A DNA stretch of 52,133 nucleotides, taken from Chloroflexota bacterium. Lineage in GTDB: Bacteria > Chloroflexota > Dormibacteria > CF-121. This document shows, piece after piece, positions 1-8,366 of this stretch (position 1 is its first letter; each line of letters starts with the position of its first letter). The notes under the pieces were generated by a model, which did no database searches, was not told the DNA's origin, and saw nothing but the letters and a program-made list of their open reading frames with translations. The stretch is taken from the NCBI GenBank assembly GCA_005881235.1, contig VBEQ01000154.1:1-52133 (forward strand). Reading direction: 5' to 3'. The position numbers and the translations under genes are program-made.

Positions 1-227
1 ACTCGATCCATGCCGCGCTTGCTCGCCGCGTCGCCGCGGATGATGTTGCCACCGCCGACCACGATCGCGAACTGGGTGTTGTACTTGGACTTCACCGCGA
101 TGATGTCCTCAGCGATGTCGTTGACGACATCGGGATCGATGCCGAAGGCCGCTTTGCCGGCGAGTCCCTCGCCTCCCAGCTTGAGGAGCACCCGATTGTA
201 GCGCGGCAGAGCCGACGGCTTGATCAC
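1..227 (-). CDS. pyrH: UMP kinase, N-terminal part (cut by window edge)
   Basis: First 75 residues of uridylate kinase, which phosphorylates UMP to UDP in the cytoplasm for pyrimidine nucleotide synthesis; the rest lies beyond the left edge. Visible are the first nucleotide-binding strand RVLLKLGGEGLAG and the VVGGGNIIRG segment typical of PyrH. The usual LKLSGEAL reads LKLGGEGL here. I start it at GTG 227, because the nearby ATG is out of frame and meets a stop at once; there is no clear Shine-Dalgarno. It follows tsf by 17 bases, in the classic rpsB-tsf-pyrH order, so it is probably cotranscribed from the rpsB promoter. Confidence 0.9.
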   Translation of the reverse strand, partial: MIKPSALPRYNRVLLKLGGEGLAGKAAFGIDPDVVNDIAEDIIAVKSKYNTQFAIVVGGGNIIRGDAASKRGMDR

Positions 228-244
228 TGCATGACGTGGCTGGA

Positions 245-844
245 CTAGCTGGCTTCTCCGACCTTGAAACGCGCGAAACGGGAAATCGTTATGTTCTCGC
301 CAAGTTTCGCGATCGCCTCTTTGAGCATCTGGTCCACGGTCCGCTTGTCGTCCTTGGCCCAGGCCTGGTCGAGCAGGACCTCACGCTTGTAGAAGTCGTT
401 CATCTTGCCCTGGATGATCTTTTCGATCACCGCCTCCGGCTTTTTCTGATCCTTGGCCTGCGCCTCGAAGATGGCGCGCTCCCGGTCGAGCACATCCGCG
501 GGCACATCCTCTCGCCGCAGGTATTTCGGCTCCGCGGCGGCGATGTGGACGGCAATCTCATGCGCCAGGTGGCGGAACTCATCGTTACGGGCGACGAAGT
601 CGCTTTCACTGTTCAGCTCCAGGAGGACGCCCAGCTGGTGGTTGTGATGGACGTAGGTGGCAATGATGCCCTCCCGCGCAGTGCGGGTCGCTTTGGCACC
701 AGCCTTGGCCATGCCTTTCTGGCGCAGCCAGTCCTTGGCCTTCTCGAGGTCGCCGTTGGTGGCCTCCAGGGCGCGCTTCGAGTCCATCATCCCCGCGCCG
801 GTTGCGTCACGCAGCGCCTTGACCTGGTCTGCCGAAATGGCCAT
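245..844 (-). CDS. tsf: Translation elongation factor Ts (short form)
   Basis: EF-Ts catalyses GDP release from EF-Tu during translation. The 199-residue protein has the N-terminal UBA-like segment (residues 1-40, VKALRDATGAGMMDSKRAL) and the EF-Tu-contacting signature SESDFVARND at about 78-87. It is much shorter than the roughly 280-residue enterobacterial protein and resembles the Thermus-type short form, which lacks the second core subdomain. ATG at 844 lies just after the rpsB stop (two bases between them), so translation is probably coupled to rpsB. Upstream partner rpsB and downstream pyrH make up the standard operon. Nothing looks damaged. Confidence 0.97.
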   Translation of the reverse strand: MAISADQVKALRDATGAGMMDSKRALEATNGDLEKAKDWLRQKGMAKAGAKATRTAREGIIATYVHHNHQLGVLLELNSESDFVARNDEFRHLAHEIAVHIAAAEPKYLRREDVPADVLDRERAIFEAQAKDQKKPEAVIEKIIQGKMNDFYKREVLLDQAWAKDDKRTVDQMLKEAIAKLGENITISRFARFKVGEAS

Positions 845-846
845 GG

Positions 847-1683
847 CTATTTCTCGTCGTCCAGGGCTTCGTCCTCGTAGAACTCAGCCTCGTTGACGGT
901 TGGCATTCCAGCAAAGCTCTTTTCCTCTTCTTCCTCTTCTTCCACACCAAATTCGAACTCGGTGACCGGAACCTCAGGTGCCACGGCGAGCTCCTCCGGG
1001 CTGATCAGCTGGCGCGCCTCCAGGGCCGCGTCGGCAATCTTCGAGGTGATCAGCTTGACGGCGCGGATGGCGTCGTCGTTTCCAGGGATGACGTGGTCGA
1101 TCTCGTCCGGGTCACAGTTGGAGTCCGTGATGGCCACGATCGGGATGCCGAGCTTGCGAGCCTCGGTGATGGCGATGTGCTCCTTGCGCGGGTCGACGAC
1201 GTAGACCGCACCAGGGAGACGCTTCATCTCCGCCATCCCGCCAAAGAAGCGCTCGAGCCGCTGGTACTCCTCTTCCAGCTGGGTAATCGCTTTCTTGCTG
1301 CCGGTGAATCCGCCGTTGTTGCGGATGGCCCGGAGGCTGTTGAGGCGTTCGATCTGGCGCCGCATGACCGTGAAGTTGGTGAGCATCCCGCCCATCCAGC
1401 GGTGATTCACGAACGGCATGCCCGAGCGCCGGGCCTCCAGTTCGATCGATTCCTGGGCCTGTTTCTTGGTGCCGATGAAGAGCACCAGCCGGCCACCGCC
1501 GACGACCTCCTTGACCCAGTTGGAGGCGTCGTCCAGCAGCTTGACCGTCTGCTGGAGGTCGATGATGTGGATCCCGTTGCGAGCGGTGAAGATGTACCGC
1601 TTCATCTTCGGATTCCAGCGGCTGGTCTGATGGCCGAAGTGGACACCAGCCTCGAGGAGTTGCTTGAGCGTCACGAGTGGCAT
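847..1683 (-). CDS. rpsB: 30S ribosomal protein S2
   Basis: S2 binds late to the small ribosomal subunit near S1 and is needed for initiation. The 278-residue protein opens with the family signature LLEAGVHFGHQTSRWNPKMK and keeps the conserved VDPRKEHIAITEARKLGIP block near residue 165. The last 45 or so residues form an acidic tail with seven consecutive Glu, beyond the E. coli S2 end. ATG 1683 has a good AGGAGG 11 bases upstream. A promoter with TATACT lies about 106 bases before the start. First gene of rpsB-tsf-pyrH. Confidence 0.98.
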   Translation of the reverse strand: MPLVTLKQLLEAGVHFGHQTSRWNPKMKRYIFTARNGIHIIDLQQTVKLLDDASNWVKEVVGGGRLVLFIGTKKQAQESIELEARRSGMPFVNHRWMGGMLTNFTVMRRQIERLNSLRAIRNNGGFTGSKKAITQLEEEYQRLERFFGGMAEMKRLPGAVYVVDPRKEHIAITEARKLGIPIVAITDSNCDPDEIDHVIPGNDDAIRAVKLITSKIADAALEARQLISPEELAVAPEVPVTEFEFGVEEEEEEEKSFAGMPTVNEAEFYEDEALDDEK

Positions 1684-1788
1684 GCGAAAACGAACCTCCT
1701 GTTTCTACTTCCGCCTCCGTCATCCGGCCCGCGGACCTGTGCTCAGGCAACCCGTGGCCGTCGAGAGGCGTGCTTATTTGCTCGCCAA

Positions 1789-1816
1789 AGTATAGCCGCT
1801 GCCCGCGAGTCTGAAA
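1789..1816 (-). promoter_or_regulatory. Probable promoter of rpsB-tsf-pyrH
   Basis: On the minus strand a TATACT box (1789-1794) is preceded, after 16 bases, by TTTCAG (1811-1816). The -10 box is near consensus and the -35 weak. It sits in the 139-base gap between topA and rpsB and leaves a leader of about 100 bases before rpsB, long enough for S2 autoregulation, though I see no specific motif. Confidence 0.55.
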
Positions 1817-1822
1817 CCCGGG

Positions 1823-4153
1823 TTAGGCCGCGGGAACGGTCGGCTTCCTGGTGCGGGGGCCCCGGGGTCGGGCGCTGGTGCGGGCGGCCCGCTCCGGTTT
1901 GCACGCCGGGTAGTCGGAGCAGCTCTTGAACTCCCCGTACCGTCCCTGGCGCAGCACCTGCGGCTTGCCGCACCGTGGGCAGGGATCGTCCATCAATAGT
2001 TCGCTGGCGGCGGGAGGCGCCACCGTTCGCTTGCCACCTTCGATGTAGCGGCAGTCGGGATAGCCGGAGCAGCCGACGAAGCTGCCGAATCGTCCCTTGC
2101 GGTTGAGCAGCGGCTTGCCGCAGGTGGGGCAGACGCGGCCTTCGACGACGTCGGCCGGGTTGATCTCGCGCTTCACGTAGCGGCATTTCGGATATCCGGA
2201 ACAGGCGACAAAGGGGCCGCGCTTTCCAGTGCGCGTCACCAGCGGCTTGCCGCATTTCGGGCACATCTCGCCGGTGGGCTCCGGTGGCGGCGCCTTCTCC
2301 TGGCCCTCGCGACCCTGGATGTAATCGCACTCGGGATACAGCGAGCAGCCGACGAACTCGCCGAGCTTGCTCATGCGGTAGACGAGACGGCCAGTGCGTC
2401 CCTCTTGCTTGCACTTGGGACAGTCCTCGCCGGTTTCCCGCATCGGGACCTTGACGCGCGCCGTGGCCTCGGCCTTGGTCAACGTCTTGGAGAAGGGCGC
2501 ATAGAACTCGCGAACGATCGGCACCCACTTGCGCCGCCCTTCCTCGACGTCGTCGAGCTCCTCCTCCATGCCGGCGGTGAAGGTGACGTCGACGATGTCC
2601 GGGAAATGCTCCACGAGCCACCCATTGACCGTCTTGCCAAGGTCGGTTGGGAAGAGCCGGCGCTCCTCTTGCTTGACGTAGTGGCGCGTCTGGATGACCT
2701 CGACGGTCGGCGCAAAGGTGCTCGGCCGGCCGACGCCGAGCTCTTCGAGCGCCTTGATCAAGGAAGCCTCCGTGTAGCGCGGCGGCGGCTGCGTGAAATG
2801 CTGCTCCGGCTTCAGCTCCCGCAGGTTGAGGCCTTCGTCGACGGCGAGCGCGGGCAGCTCCTTCTCCTCGTCGTTATCGCTGTCGCGCTCCCAGACGCGA
2901 TAGAAGCCGTCGAAGACCAACACCGAGCCGTTCGCGCGGAACACGTAGTCGGCGGCACCGATGTCAACGCGCGTCTGCGCGAAACGCGCCTGGGTCATCT
3001 GGCTGGCCGTGAAGCGCTGCCAGATCAGCCGATAGAGCCTGAGCAAGTCGGGCGTGAGAAAGTTGCGCAGGGAATCCGGCGTGCGTTCGACGTCGGTCGG
3101 CCGGATCGCCTCGTGGGCGTCCTGCACCGGGCCCTTGGCCTTGAACTCCACCTTGTCACGGCGGGCATAGGTCGGCCCGTACTGGTCGGTGATGAAGCGT
3201 CGCGCCGCCGTGCTCGCGTCGTCCGAGATGCGGAAGGAGTCGGTGCGCATATACGTGATCAGGCCCACCGGTCCCTGACTGCCGAGCTCGACCCCTTCGT
3301 AGAGCTGTTGCGCCAGGCTCATCGTCCGGTTCGGCTTCATCCGCAGCCGGTTCGACGCATCCTGCTGCAGCGTGCTGGTCTTGTATGGCGGCGGCGCATT
3401 CCGCGTGCTGTCCTTGGTCTCGATCGACAGGACCTTGTAGCTGGCGCCGTCGAGTTGCGCCACGATCTCATTGATCTGGCTTTCTTCTTTGAGCTCGAGC
3501 TTCTCGTCGCTGCCCTGCTTGCTGTACAGGCGGGCGGCGAAGATGCGCTGCGGGAGGTCGATCTTGGAGAGCATCGCGTCGAGCGTCCAGGATTCGACGG
3601 GAACGAACTTATCGATCTCTTCTTCCCGCTCGCAAACCAGCCGGACCGCAACAGATTGCACGCGGCCGGCACTGAGGCCCTTTCGAATCTTCTTCCAGAG
3701 CAAGGGGCTCAGCTTGTAGCCGACGAGCCGGTCGATCACGCGGCGAGCCTGCTGCGCATCGACGAGATCCTGATTCATCGGACGCAACGCGTTGAGCGCC
3801 TTTTCCACAGCGGTGGGCGTGATCTCATGCAACTCGATGCGGCGTGGGTCCTTCAGGTTGAGGACGTGCGCAAGATGCCAGGCGATCGCCTCGCCCTCAC
3901 GGTCCGGGTCGGATGCCAGGAGGATTTCAGAAGCGCCCTTGGCGGCGGCTTTCAAATCCTTGATCGTCGATTCCTTTCCCGGAATCGTCACGTATTCCGG
4001 CTTGAAGGAATGCTCGATATCGATCCCGAGCGTGCTCTTCGGCAGGTCGCGCACATGACCCATCGACGCGCGAATGTCGTACTTGGCACCAAGAAACCGG
4101 CCAAGCGTCTTGGCCTTCGCAGGGGATTCAACGATGATCAGTGGGTTTGCCAT
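1823..4153 (-). CDS. topA: DNA topoisomerase I
   Basis: Type IA topoisomerase that relaxes negative supercoils by transient single-strand cleavage. The 776-residue protein has a TOPRIM domain at the N-terminus (IIVESPAKAK with Glu9; SDPDREGEA with Asp82, Asp84 and Glu86) and the catalytic tyrosine Tyr301 in LITYMRTDS. Four C-terminal four-cysteine zinc-finger repeats (CPKC/CSLYPEC, CPKCGKP/CSGYPKC, CPTCGKP/CSGYPDC, CPRCGKP/CSDYPAC) fill roughly residues 575-755, followed by a basic tail. ATG 4153 is one base after the dprA stop, so comM-dprA-topA reads as an operon, the usual dprA-topA neighbourhood. Length and motifs are complete. Confidence 0.98.
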   Translation of the reverse strand: MANPLIIVESPAKAKTLGRFLGAKYDIRASMGHVRDLPKSTLGIDIEHSFKPEYVTIPGKESTIKDLKAAAKGASEILLASDPDREGEAIAWHLAHVLNLKDPRRIELHEITPTAVEKALNALRPMNQDLVDAQQARRVIDRLVGYKLSPLLWKKIRKGLSAGRVQSVAVRLVCEREEEIDKFVPVESWTLDAMLSKIDLPQRIFAARLYSKQGSDEKLELKEESQINEIVAQLDGASYKVLSIETKDSTRNAPPPYKTSTLQQDASNRLRMKPNRTMSLAQQLYEGVELGSQGPVGLITYMRTDSFRISDDASTAARRFITDQYGPTYARRDKVEFKAKGPVQDAHEAIRPTDVERTPDSLRNFLTPDLLRLYRLIWQRFTASQMTQARFAQTRVDIGAADYVFRANGSVLVFDGFYRVWERDSDNDEEKELPALAVDEGLNLRELKPEQHFTQPPPRYTEASLIKALEELGVGRPSTFAPTVEVIQTRHYVKQEERRLFPTDLGKTVNGWLVEHFPDIVDVTFTAGMEEELDDVEEGRRKWVPIVREFYAPFSKTLTKAEATARVKVPMRETGEDCPKCKQEGRTGRLVYRMSKLGEFVGCSLYPECDYIQGREGQEKAPPPEPTGEMCPKCGKPLVTRTGKRGPFVACSGYPKCRYVKREINPADVVEGRVCPTCGKPLLNRKGRFGSFVGCSGYPDCRYIEGGKRTVAPPAASELLMDDPCPRCGKPQVLRQGRYGEFKSCSDYPACKPERAARTSARPRGPRTRKPTVPAA

Positions 4154-4154
4154 G

Positions 4155-5048
4155 TCAGGCTGGAGAACAGCGGGTGACCGCCCCGCAGTCGCCGATTATA
4201 TAGCCGCTCATTTCCAACAATGTCAAGCGCCGACTCACTTCCTTGACGTCAAGGTTCATCATGACCGCCAATTCATCATGATGGCGCGGTTCTACCCAAT
4301 CAAGCAATTCCCAAACGGCAAAGAGTTCAGGTTCTTGCGGTCCCGAGTCCGCGCGCGTACGCGCACGCGTGTGCGCGTGTACACGCGCCTGCGCTCGCGC
4401 GCGTGCGCGCGCGAGGTCGGCAAATTCCTCCAGCACGTCCTCAACGGTCTGCACCAGTTTTGCGCCGTCTTTGATGAGCTGATGACCGCCGACCGCGAGT
4501 GGGTTCTCGATACTGCCCGGGACGCAGAACACCTCGCGTCCTTGCTCGCCCGCCATGCGCGCCGTGATCAGCGCGCCACTTCGCTGCGCCGCCTCAACCA
4601 CAACGACGCCGAGGCTGAGGCCGCTGATGATGCGATTGCGCACGGGAAACCGACCGGGCAGCGGCAGCGTCCCGTTCTCGGCCTCGGTGATGACAGCGCC
4701 CGACGCGGCAATCGCTTGCGCCAGCTCGGCATGTTCGGGTGGATAGATCCGGTCCAGTCCCGTGGCCATCACCGCGACTGTTGGACTCCTCCCTTCCAGG
4801 GCGCCCCGGTGCGCCGCGGCATCGATGCCACGGGCCAGCCCGCTGACCACCACCACCCCGGCGTCCGACAGGTCGCGTGCCAGCCGCTGGGCGGTGCGAC
4901 GACCGTAGGGGGTCGCGTGCCGCGAGCCGACGATGGCGATCATCGGCTCAGATGGCAGCTGCCCGTTGACGAAGAGCCGCGCCGGCGGGTCATGGATTTG
5001 CTTGAGCCGCGCCGGATAGTCCGGATCGCTGAGCCAAACGAGGTTCAT
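4155..5048 (-). CDS. dprA: DNA processing protein DprA
   Basis: DprA loads RecA on incoming single-stranded DNA during natural transformation. I start it at ATG 5048, whose ATGA overlaps the comM stop by four bases; the open frame runs further upstream only because it lies opposite comM coding sequence. The 297-residue product begins NLVWLSDPDYPARL and has the Rossmann-like core (IVGSRHATPYGRR, SGLARGIDAAAH, PVRNRIISGLS, ARMAGEQGREVFCVPG). It ends in a DprA winged-helix segment (DELAVMMNLDVKEVSRRLTLLE). Between core and winged helix is an Ala/Arg-rich linker encoded by alternating CG/CA/TA sequence. With comM next to it, a competence role is likely. Confidence 0.95.
   Translation of the reverse strand: MNLVWLSDPDYPARLKQIHDPPARLFVNGQLPSEPMIAIVGSRHATPYGRRTAQRLARDLSDAGVVVVSGLARGIDAAAHRGALEGRSPTVAVMATGLDRIYPPEHAELAQAIAASGAVITEAENGTLPLPGRFPVRNRIISGLSLGVVVVEAAQRSGALITARMAGEQGREVFCVPGSIENPLAVGGHQLIKDGAKLVQTVEDVLEEFADLARARARAQARVHAHTRARTRADSGPQEPELFAVWELLDWVEPRHHDELAVMMNLDVKEVSRRLTLLEMSGYIIGDCGAVTRCSPA
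4350..4413. repeat. Alternating purine-pyrimidine tract inside dprA
   Basis: Bases 4350-4388 alternate pyrimidine and purine without a break for 39 bases; after a short interruption a second perfect run covers 4396-4413. The composition is mainly CG with some CA/TG and TA steps, the classic sequence class that can flip to left-handed Z-DNA under negative supercoiling. It encodes the low-complexity Ala/Arg/His/Thr linker of DprA. It immediately precedes topA in the same operon. Confidence 0.8.
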
Positions 5049-6550
5049 CCGCTTTCGCGGTACTGGAGCGCCTCGGCCACGTGCGCTTGCTCGATGTCGC
5101 TGCATCCCTCCAGGTCGGCGATGGTGCGGGCAACGCGTTGCACCCGGTGGACCGCGCGGCCGCTGAGCTGCAGCCGCTCGGCGGCGGCCTCCAGCAGCGC
5201 CTGACCCTGCGCGTCCAGGGGGGCGTCCCGTCGGAGCTGCGGACCCGTGAGCGCGCCATTCCAGGGACCCTGTGGCCGGCACTCCCGCTGGCGGGCGCGA
5301 GCACCGATCACTCGCTCCCGAACCGTGGCGCTCGACTCGGCCGCCGGCGCGGTCCGCAGCAGTTCGCCGGCCGCCTGCCGCGGCACCATCACCTGCAGAT
5401 CGATCCGGTCCCGAATCGGCCCGGAGAGCCGGGCGCGGTAGCGCTGGCGTTCCAGCGGCGTGCACTCGCACAGTTGGCGCGGGTCGCCCGCGAAGCCACA
5501 GGGGCACGGATTCGATGCCGCGACCAGGATGAAGCGAGCCGGGAGCACCGCGTGGCCGCGGGAGCGGGCCACCGCCAAACGTCCCTCTTCGAGCGGCTGG
5601 CGCAGCGCCTCGAGGGCGTCCCGTCGGAACTCGGTGATCTCATCCATGAACAACACCCCGCGGTGCGCGCGCGTGACCTCCCCAGGTCGCGGAGCCGCGC
5701 CGCCTCCGCCAACCAGGGCGGCCGGCGAGATGCTGTGGTGAGGAGCCCGAAACGGCGGGACCTCGAGCAATCCGGCGCCGGCGGGCAGCATCCCGACACA
5801 GGACGCGATCGAGGTCACCTCGACGGCGTCCCGCCGGTTGAGTGGGGGCATGATCCCCGGGAGGGCCCGGGCCAGGAGTGTCTTGCCGGTTCCCGGCGGA
5901 CCGACCAACAGGAGATGATGCGCGCCCGCGGCCGCGACCTCGAGCGCGCGCTTGGCGTACGGCTGACCGTGGATGTCGGCCAGGTCGACGTGAGCGGGTG
6001 GATTGGCGGATGACGACTGGGCGACCGACGATGCCTCCAGCGGCTCGCCCGACTCCCAGTGGGCTTTGAGCTGTCGAAGATGGTCGACGCCCACCACCGT
6101 CGCTGCCGTGGCGATTTTCGCCTCGGCCACATTGGCGCTTGGCACGTAGAAGCGCCGCACCCCGAGGCGGTCGAGGTGGGCAACGATCGCCAGCGTGCCG
6201 CGGATCGCGCGCAGCGTCCCGTCCAGGGCGAGCTCGCCCAGCCAGGCGGCATCGCCCGGCAGGCCACGCTCCTGGCAGGCGTTGACGATGGCCGCGGCCA
6301 TCGCCAGGTCGAAGCCACTCCCCTCTTTGGGAAGCTGTGCCGGCGCGAGGTTGATCGTCACTTTGCGGCCGGGAAACTCGAAGCCGCTGTTGTTGATCGC
6401 GATCTTCACGCGTTCGCGGGCTTCCTGAAGGGCGCGGTCGCCGAGTCCCACGATGTGGAACCCGGGGAGGCCGTCGGCAATGTTCGCCTCCACCTCAACC
6501 CGGACACCATCGAGGCCGAACACCGTCCCGGAGAGGGCCCTGGCGAGCAC
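5045..6550 (-). CDS. comM: ComM/YifB family magnesium-chelatase-like AAA+ ATPase
   Basis: Hexameric helicase of the YifB/ComM family, which promotes branch migration of transforming DNA in Vibrio. The 501-residue protein has the N-terminal Lon-like fold (about 1-165), Walker A GPPGTGKTLLARAL near residue 218, Walker B VLFMDEITEF, and the C-terminal Mg-chelatase domain ending SGRAVHRVQRVARTIADLEG. Start is GTG 6550; no Shine-Dalgarno is seen, but a TAATAT box lies only 8 bases upstream. Its stop overlaps the dprA start, which supports a shared role in DNA uptake and recombination. Confidence 0.95.
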   Translation of the reverse strand: MLARALSGTVFGLDGVRVEVEANIADGLPGFHIVGLGDRALQEARERVKIAINNSGFEFPGRKVTINLAPAQLPKEGSGFDLAMAAAIVNACQERGLPGDAAWLGELALDGTLRAIRGTLAIVAHLDRLGVRRFYVPSANVAEAKIATAATVVGVDHLRQLKAHWESGEPLEASSVAQSSSANPPAHVDLADIHGQPYAKRALEVAAAGAHHLLLVGPPGTGKTLLARALPGIMPPLNRRDAVEVTSIASCVGMLPAGAGLLEVPPFRAPHHSISPAALVGGGGAAPRPGEVTRAHRGVLFMDEITEFRRDALEALRQPLEEGRLAVARSRGHAVLPARFILVAASNPCPCGFAGDPRQLCECTPLERQRYRARLSGPIRDRIDLQVMVPRQAAGELLRTAPAAESSATVRERVIGARARQRECRPQGPWNGALTGPQLRRDAPLDAQGQALLEAAAERLQLSGRAVHRVQRVARTIADLEGCSDIEQAHVAEALQYRESG

Positions 6551-6558
6551 CAGCGCCG

Positions 6559-6564
6559 ATATTA
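6559..6564 (-). promoter_or_regulatory. Candidate -10 box of comM-dprA-topA
   Basis: TAATAT on the minus strand lies 8 bases before the GTG of comM, with no Shine-Dalgarno between them. That spacing would put the transcription start at or next to the start codon, giving a leaderless or nearly leaderless mRNA. No good -35 box is visible. Confidence 0.35.
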
Positions 6565-6584
6565 CACTAGTTTGTCTATCTGCG

Positions 6585-6950
6585 CTAGCTAGTACCCGGC
6601 GTCGTTTCGCGGCGCTTCAACTCGCGCAAGGCGATCAAGCCCTGGATCAGGAAGTAGAGGATCAGCACCCGAATGACAATGCCCTGGTAGCTACCTGCCG
6701 CGGCGGTCAGCACGCCGTCGATGGCGTAGAGTCCGGTGGCGATCCCCAGCGCCAGCAACGACCCGCGCATCGTGAAGTATCCGAAGACGATCAGGATCGC
6801 CCCCTCGACGGCAAACACCTCTGGCAGGACCTGGGCCCGGGCCAATGCGGCGACGAGACCGAGCAGTATCGTCAAAGCGCCGATGACGTAGAGAGCGACG
6901 TAGGCGTTGCGATAGCGGCGCCGAAGTTTCGACTCGTCGAGCGCCTTCAT
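6585..6950 (-). CDS. Small four-helix membrane protein, function unknown
   Basis: I do not recognise a family. The 121-residue protein has a short basic N-terminus (DESKLRRRYRNAY) and four hydrophobic stretches at about 15-37, 43-60, 62-80 and 87-105, with a charged C-terminus (RELKRRE), so it is an integral inner-membrane protein. ATG 6950 is preferred over GTG 6956 because GGGAGG lies 6 bases before the ATG. It is transcribed divergently from the acyltransferase gene to its right and ends 34 bases before comM, so it might be cotranscribed with comM, although comM seems to have its own -10 box. Confidence 0.75.
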   Translation of the reverse strand: MKALDESKLRRRYRNAYVALYVIGALTILLGLVAALARAQVLPEVFAVEGAILIVFGYFTMRGSLLALGIATGLYAIDGVLTAAAGSYQGIVIRVLILYFLIQGLIALRELKRRETTPGTS

Positions 6951-7000
6951 CGTCACCCTCCCTTCCCCGATGATTGGCCGATGACCGTCATCCTAGCGCC

Positions 7001-7597
7001 ATGCTTCGCCGGGTAGGCGCACATCCCATGCAGTGGAGGCACGTCGCCGCACGCGCTCTAGGATGGGTGACCACCCTGCCCTATCGGTGGCGCCGCAACG
7101 TCCACCTCGGACCGCGCCTCCTGGGGAATGGCCGGCTGCGGATTTCCGGTCCCGGGCGCGTGGAGGTGGGGGCTGACGTCAATGCCTGGTCACACGCCGA
7201 GGTCAATCGCCTCATCACCACCCGCCCGGAAGCGGTCATCCGCATCGGTCGCCACGCGCGGCTGAACGGCTGCACCATCGTCGCCGCCGAGCGGGTCGAG
7301 GTCGGGGCGGACTGCGTGCTGGGCTCCTGCGAGCTCCGGGACCATCTCCCCTATTCCGAGTCGCCGGTCGATCGCCGGCGCTCGGGGCCGGCCCAACCGG
7401 TGGTGATCGAGGACAACGTCTGGATCGGCGGACAGGTCTCGATCCTTCCCGGAGTCCGGATCGGGCGCGACACGGTCGTCGGCATCCACGCTGTCGTCTT
7501 CGGCGACGTTCCGCCCGGGGTCATCGTCGGCGGGAATCCCGCACGGGTGCTTCGGCGGCTTGATTCTCGCGCCAGCGGGGATAATCGAGACGAGTGA
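7001..7597 (+). CDS. Hexapeptide-repeat acyltransferase
   Basis: Left-handed beta-helix acyltransferase of the maltose/galactoside/serine O-acetyltransferase type. Hexapeptide turns run from about residue 55 (RLRISGPGRVEVG, VIRIGRHARLNGC) to the end (VVIEDNVWIGGQVSILPGV, IGRDTVVGIHAVV), finishing with the coenzyme-A-site hallmark VIVGGNPARVLRRL. The acceptor is unknown; a sugar or polysaccharide substrate is likely. ATG 7001 is one option: TTG 6974 and ATG 7028 are in frame and no site has a good Shine-Dalgarno. Its stop overlaps the next gene's GTG by four bases. A paralogous protein is encoded at 40427-40945. Confidence 0.85.
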   Translation: MLRRVGAHPMQWRHVAARALGWVTTLPYRWRRNVHLGPRLLGNGRLRISGPGRVEVGADVNAWSHAEVNRLITTRPEAVIRIGRHARLNGCTIVAAERVEVGADCVLGSCELRDHLPYSESPVDRRRSGPAQPVVIEDNVWIGGQVSILPGVRIGRDTVVGIHAVVFGDVPPGVIVGGNPARVLRRLDSRASGDNRDE

Positions 7598-7779
7598 AGA
7601 CCAACCCACCGCCGCCGACCTGCGACCAGTGCAAGCACATGCCCCGCTGGGAGCGGATCAACGGGCCGGACCAGTCCGTCCGGCTCGACGACGGGCGGGA
7701 GGTGACGCGCCGAGGCCAGGTCTGGGTGTGCACCCATTGCGGCCACCAGGTACCGGTCTCGTTCGAGGCATGGACCTGA
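7594..7779 (+). CDS. Small zinc-ribbon protein
   Basis: A 61-residue protein with two CxxC knuckles, TCDQCKH near residue 10 and VCTHCGH near residue 46, spaced as in a rubredoxin-like or zinc-ribbon fold. No catalytic domain is present and I do not recognise a named family. It starts at GTG 7594, overlapping the acyltransferase stop (GTGA), and its own end overlaps the Nudix start by ten bases. Such tight coupling on both sides argues for a real gene. A metal-binding adaptor or nucleic-acid-binding role is possible but unsupported. Confidence 0.7.
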   Translation: MKTNPPPPTCDQCKHMPRWERINGPDQSVRLDDGREVTRRGQVWVCTHCGHQVPVSFEAWT

Positions 7780-8366
7780 CGACCGCCGCCAGCACCCGCC
7801 TCGAGCGGCTCCGCCAGGTGCTCGAGCATCGCGTCCGGCGCACCATCGACACGGCGCCACCGCTGATCCGCGCCGGGGTTCTGATTCCCCTGGTGTCGCG
7901 CGGCCACGACATCGAGGTGCTCTTCACGCGGCGCACGGACACGGTCTTGACGCACAAGGGCCAGATCTCTTTCCCGGGTGGGCAGCGCGAGGACTCCGAC
8001 GTGGAGACGGTCGAGACCGCCCTGCGCGAAAGCTACGAAGAGATCGGCCTCGAGCCATCGCGTGTGACCGTGCTCGGTGAGCTGGACGACGTCTTCACCG
8101 CGGTCAGCAGCTTTGTCATCACCCCTGTGGTCGGCCTGGTCGAGGGCGGCATCGATGACCTTGTGCCGGCGCCGGACGAGGTGAAGAGTCTGCTGGTGGT
8201 CCCGGTCGCCCAGCTACTGGATCCGCAGGTCCACACGACCGAGACGCGCAGCTTGGGCGAGCAGCGGTATCGAATTCATTACTACACCGTCGGCGACGAC
8301 GTCATCTGGGGCGCCACCGGCCGGATCGTCTACCAGTTCCTCAAGGCCTGGGAAGAAGCCGCCTGA
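7770..8366 (+). CDS. Nudix hydrolase, CoA pyrophosphatase (NudL/YeaB) type
   Basis: Hydrolyses a nucleoside diphosphate linked to another moiety, by family most likely coenzyme A or its derivatives. The 198-residue protein has the NudL hallmark HKGQISFPGG followed by the Nudix helix ALRESYEEIGL (RExxEExGL) near residue 85, and the downstream segment VSSFVITPVVGLV that NudL proteins share (VTGYQVTPVVGII in E. coli). ATG 7770 is chosen because it overlaps the zinc-ribbon gene and leaves a normal N-terminus; the frame is open further upstream but there it lies inside the two preceding genes. Third gene of the plus-strand cluster. Confidence 0.9.
   Translation: MDLTTAASTRLERLRQVLEHRVRRTIDTAPPLIRAGVLIPLVSRGHDIEVLFTRRTDTVLTHKGQISFPGGQREDSDVETVETALRESYEEIGLEPSRVTVLGELDDVFTAVSSFVITPVVGLVEGGIDDLVPAPDEVKSLLVVPVAQLLDPQVHTTETRSLGEQRYRIHYYTVGDDVIWGATGRIVYQFLKAWEEAA

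Noticed and set aside
2405..4177. 590-codon plus-strand open frame opposite topA
   Set aside because: It is the antisense of a complete, motif-bearing topA; its product is Arg/Leu/His-rich with no recognisable domain. Long antisense frames are expected at this GC content.
5049..5507. Upstream extension of the dprA frame
   Set aside because: It lies wholly within comM in another frame; the ATGA junction at 5045-5048 and the conserved DprA N-terminus mark the real start.
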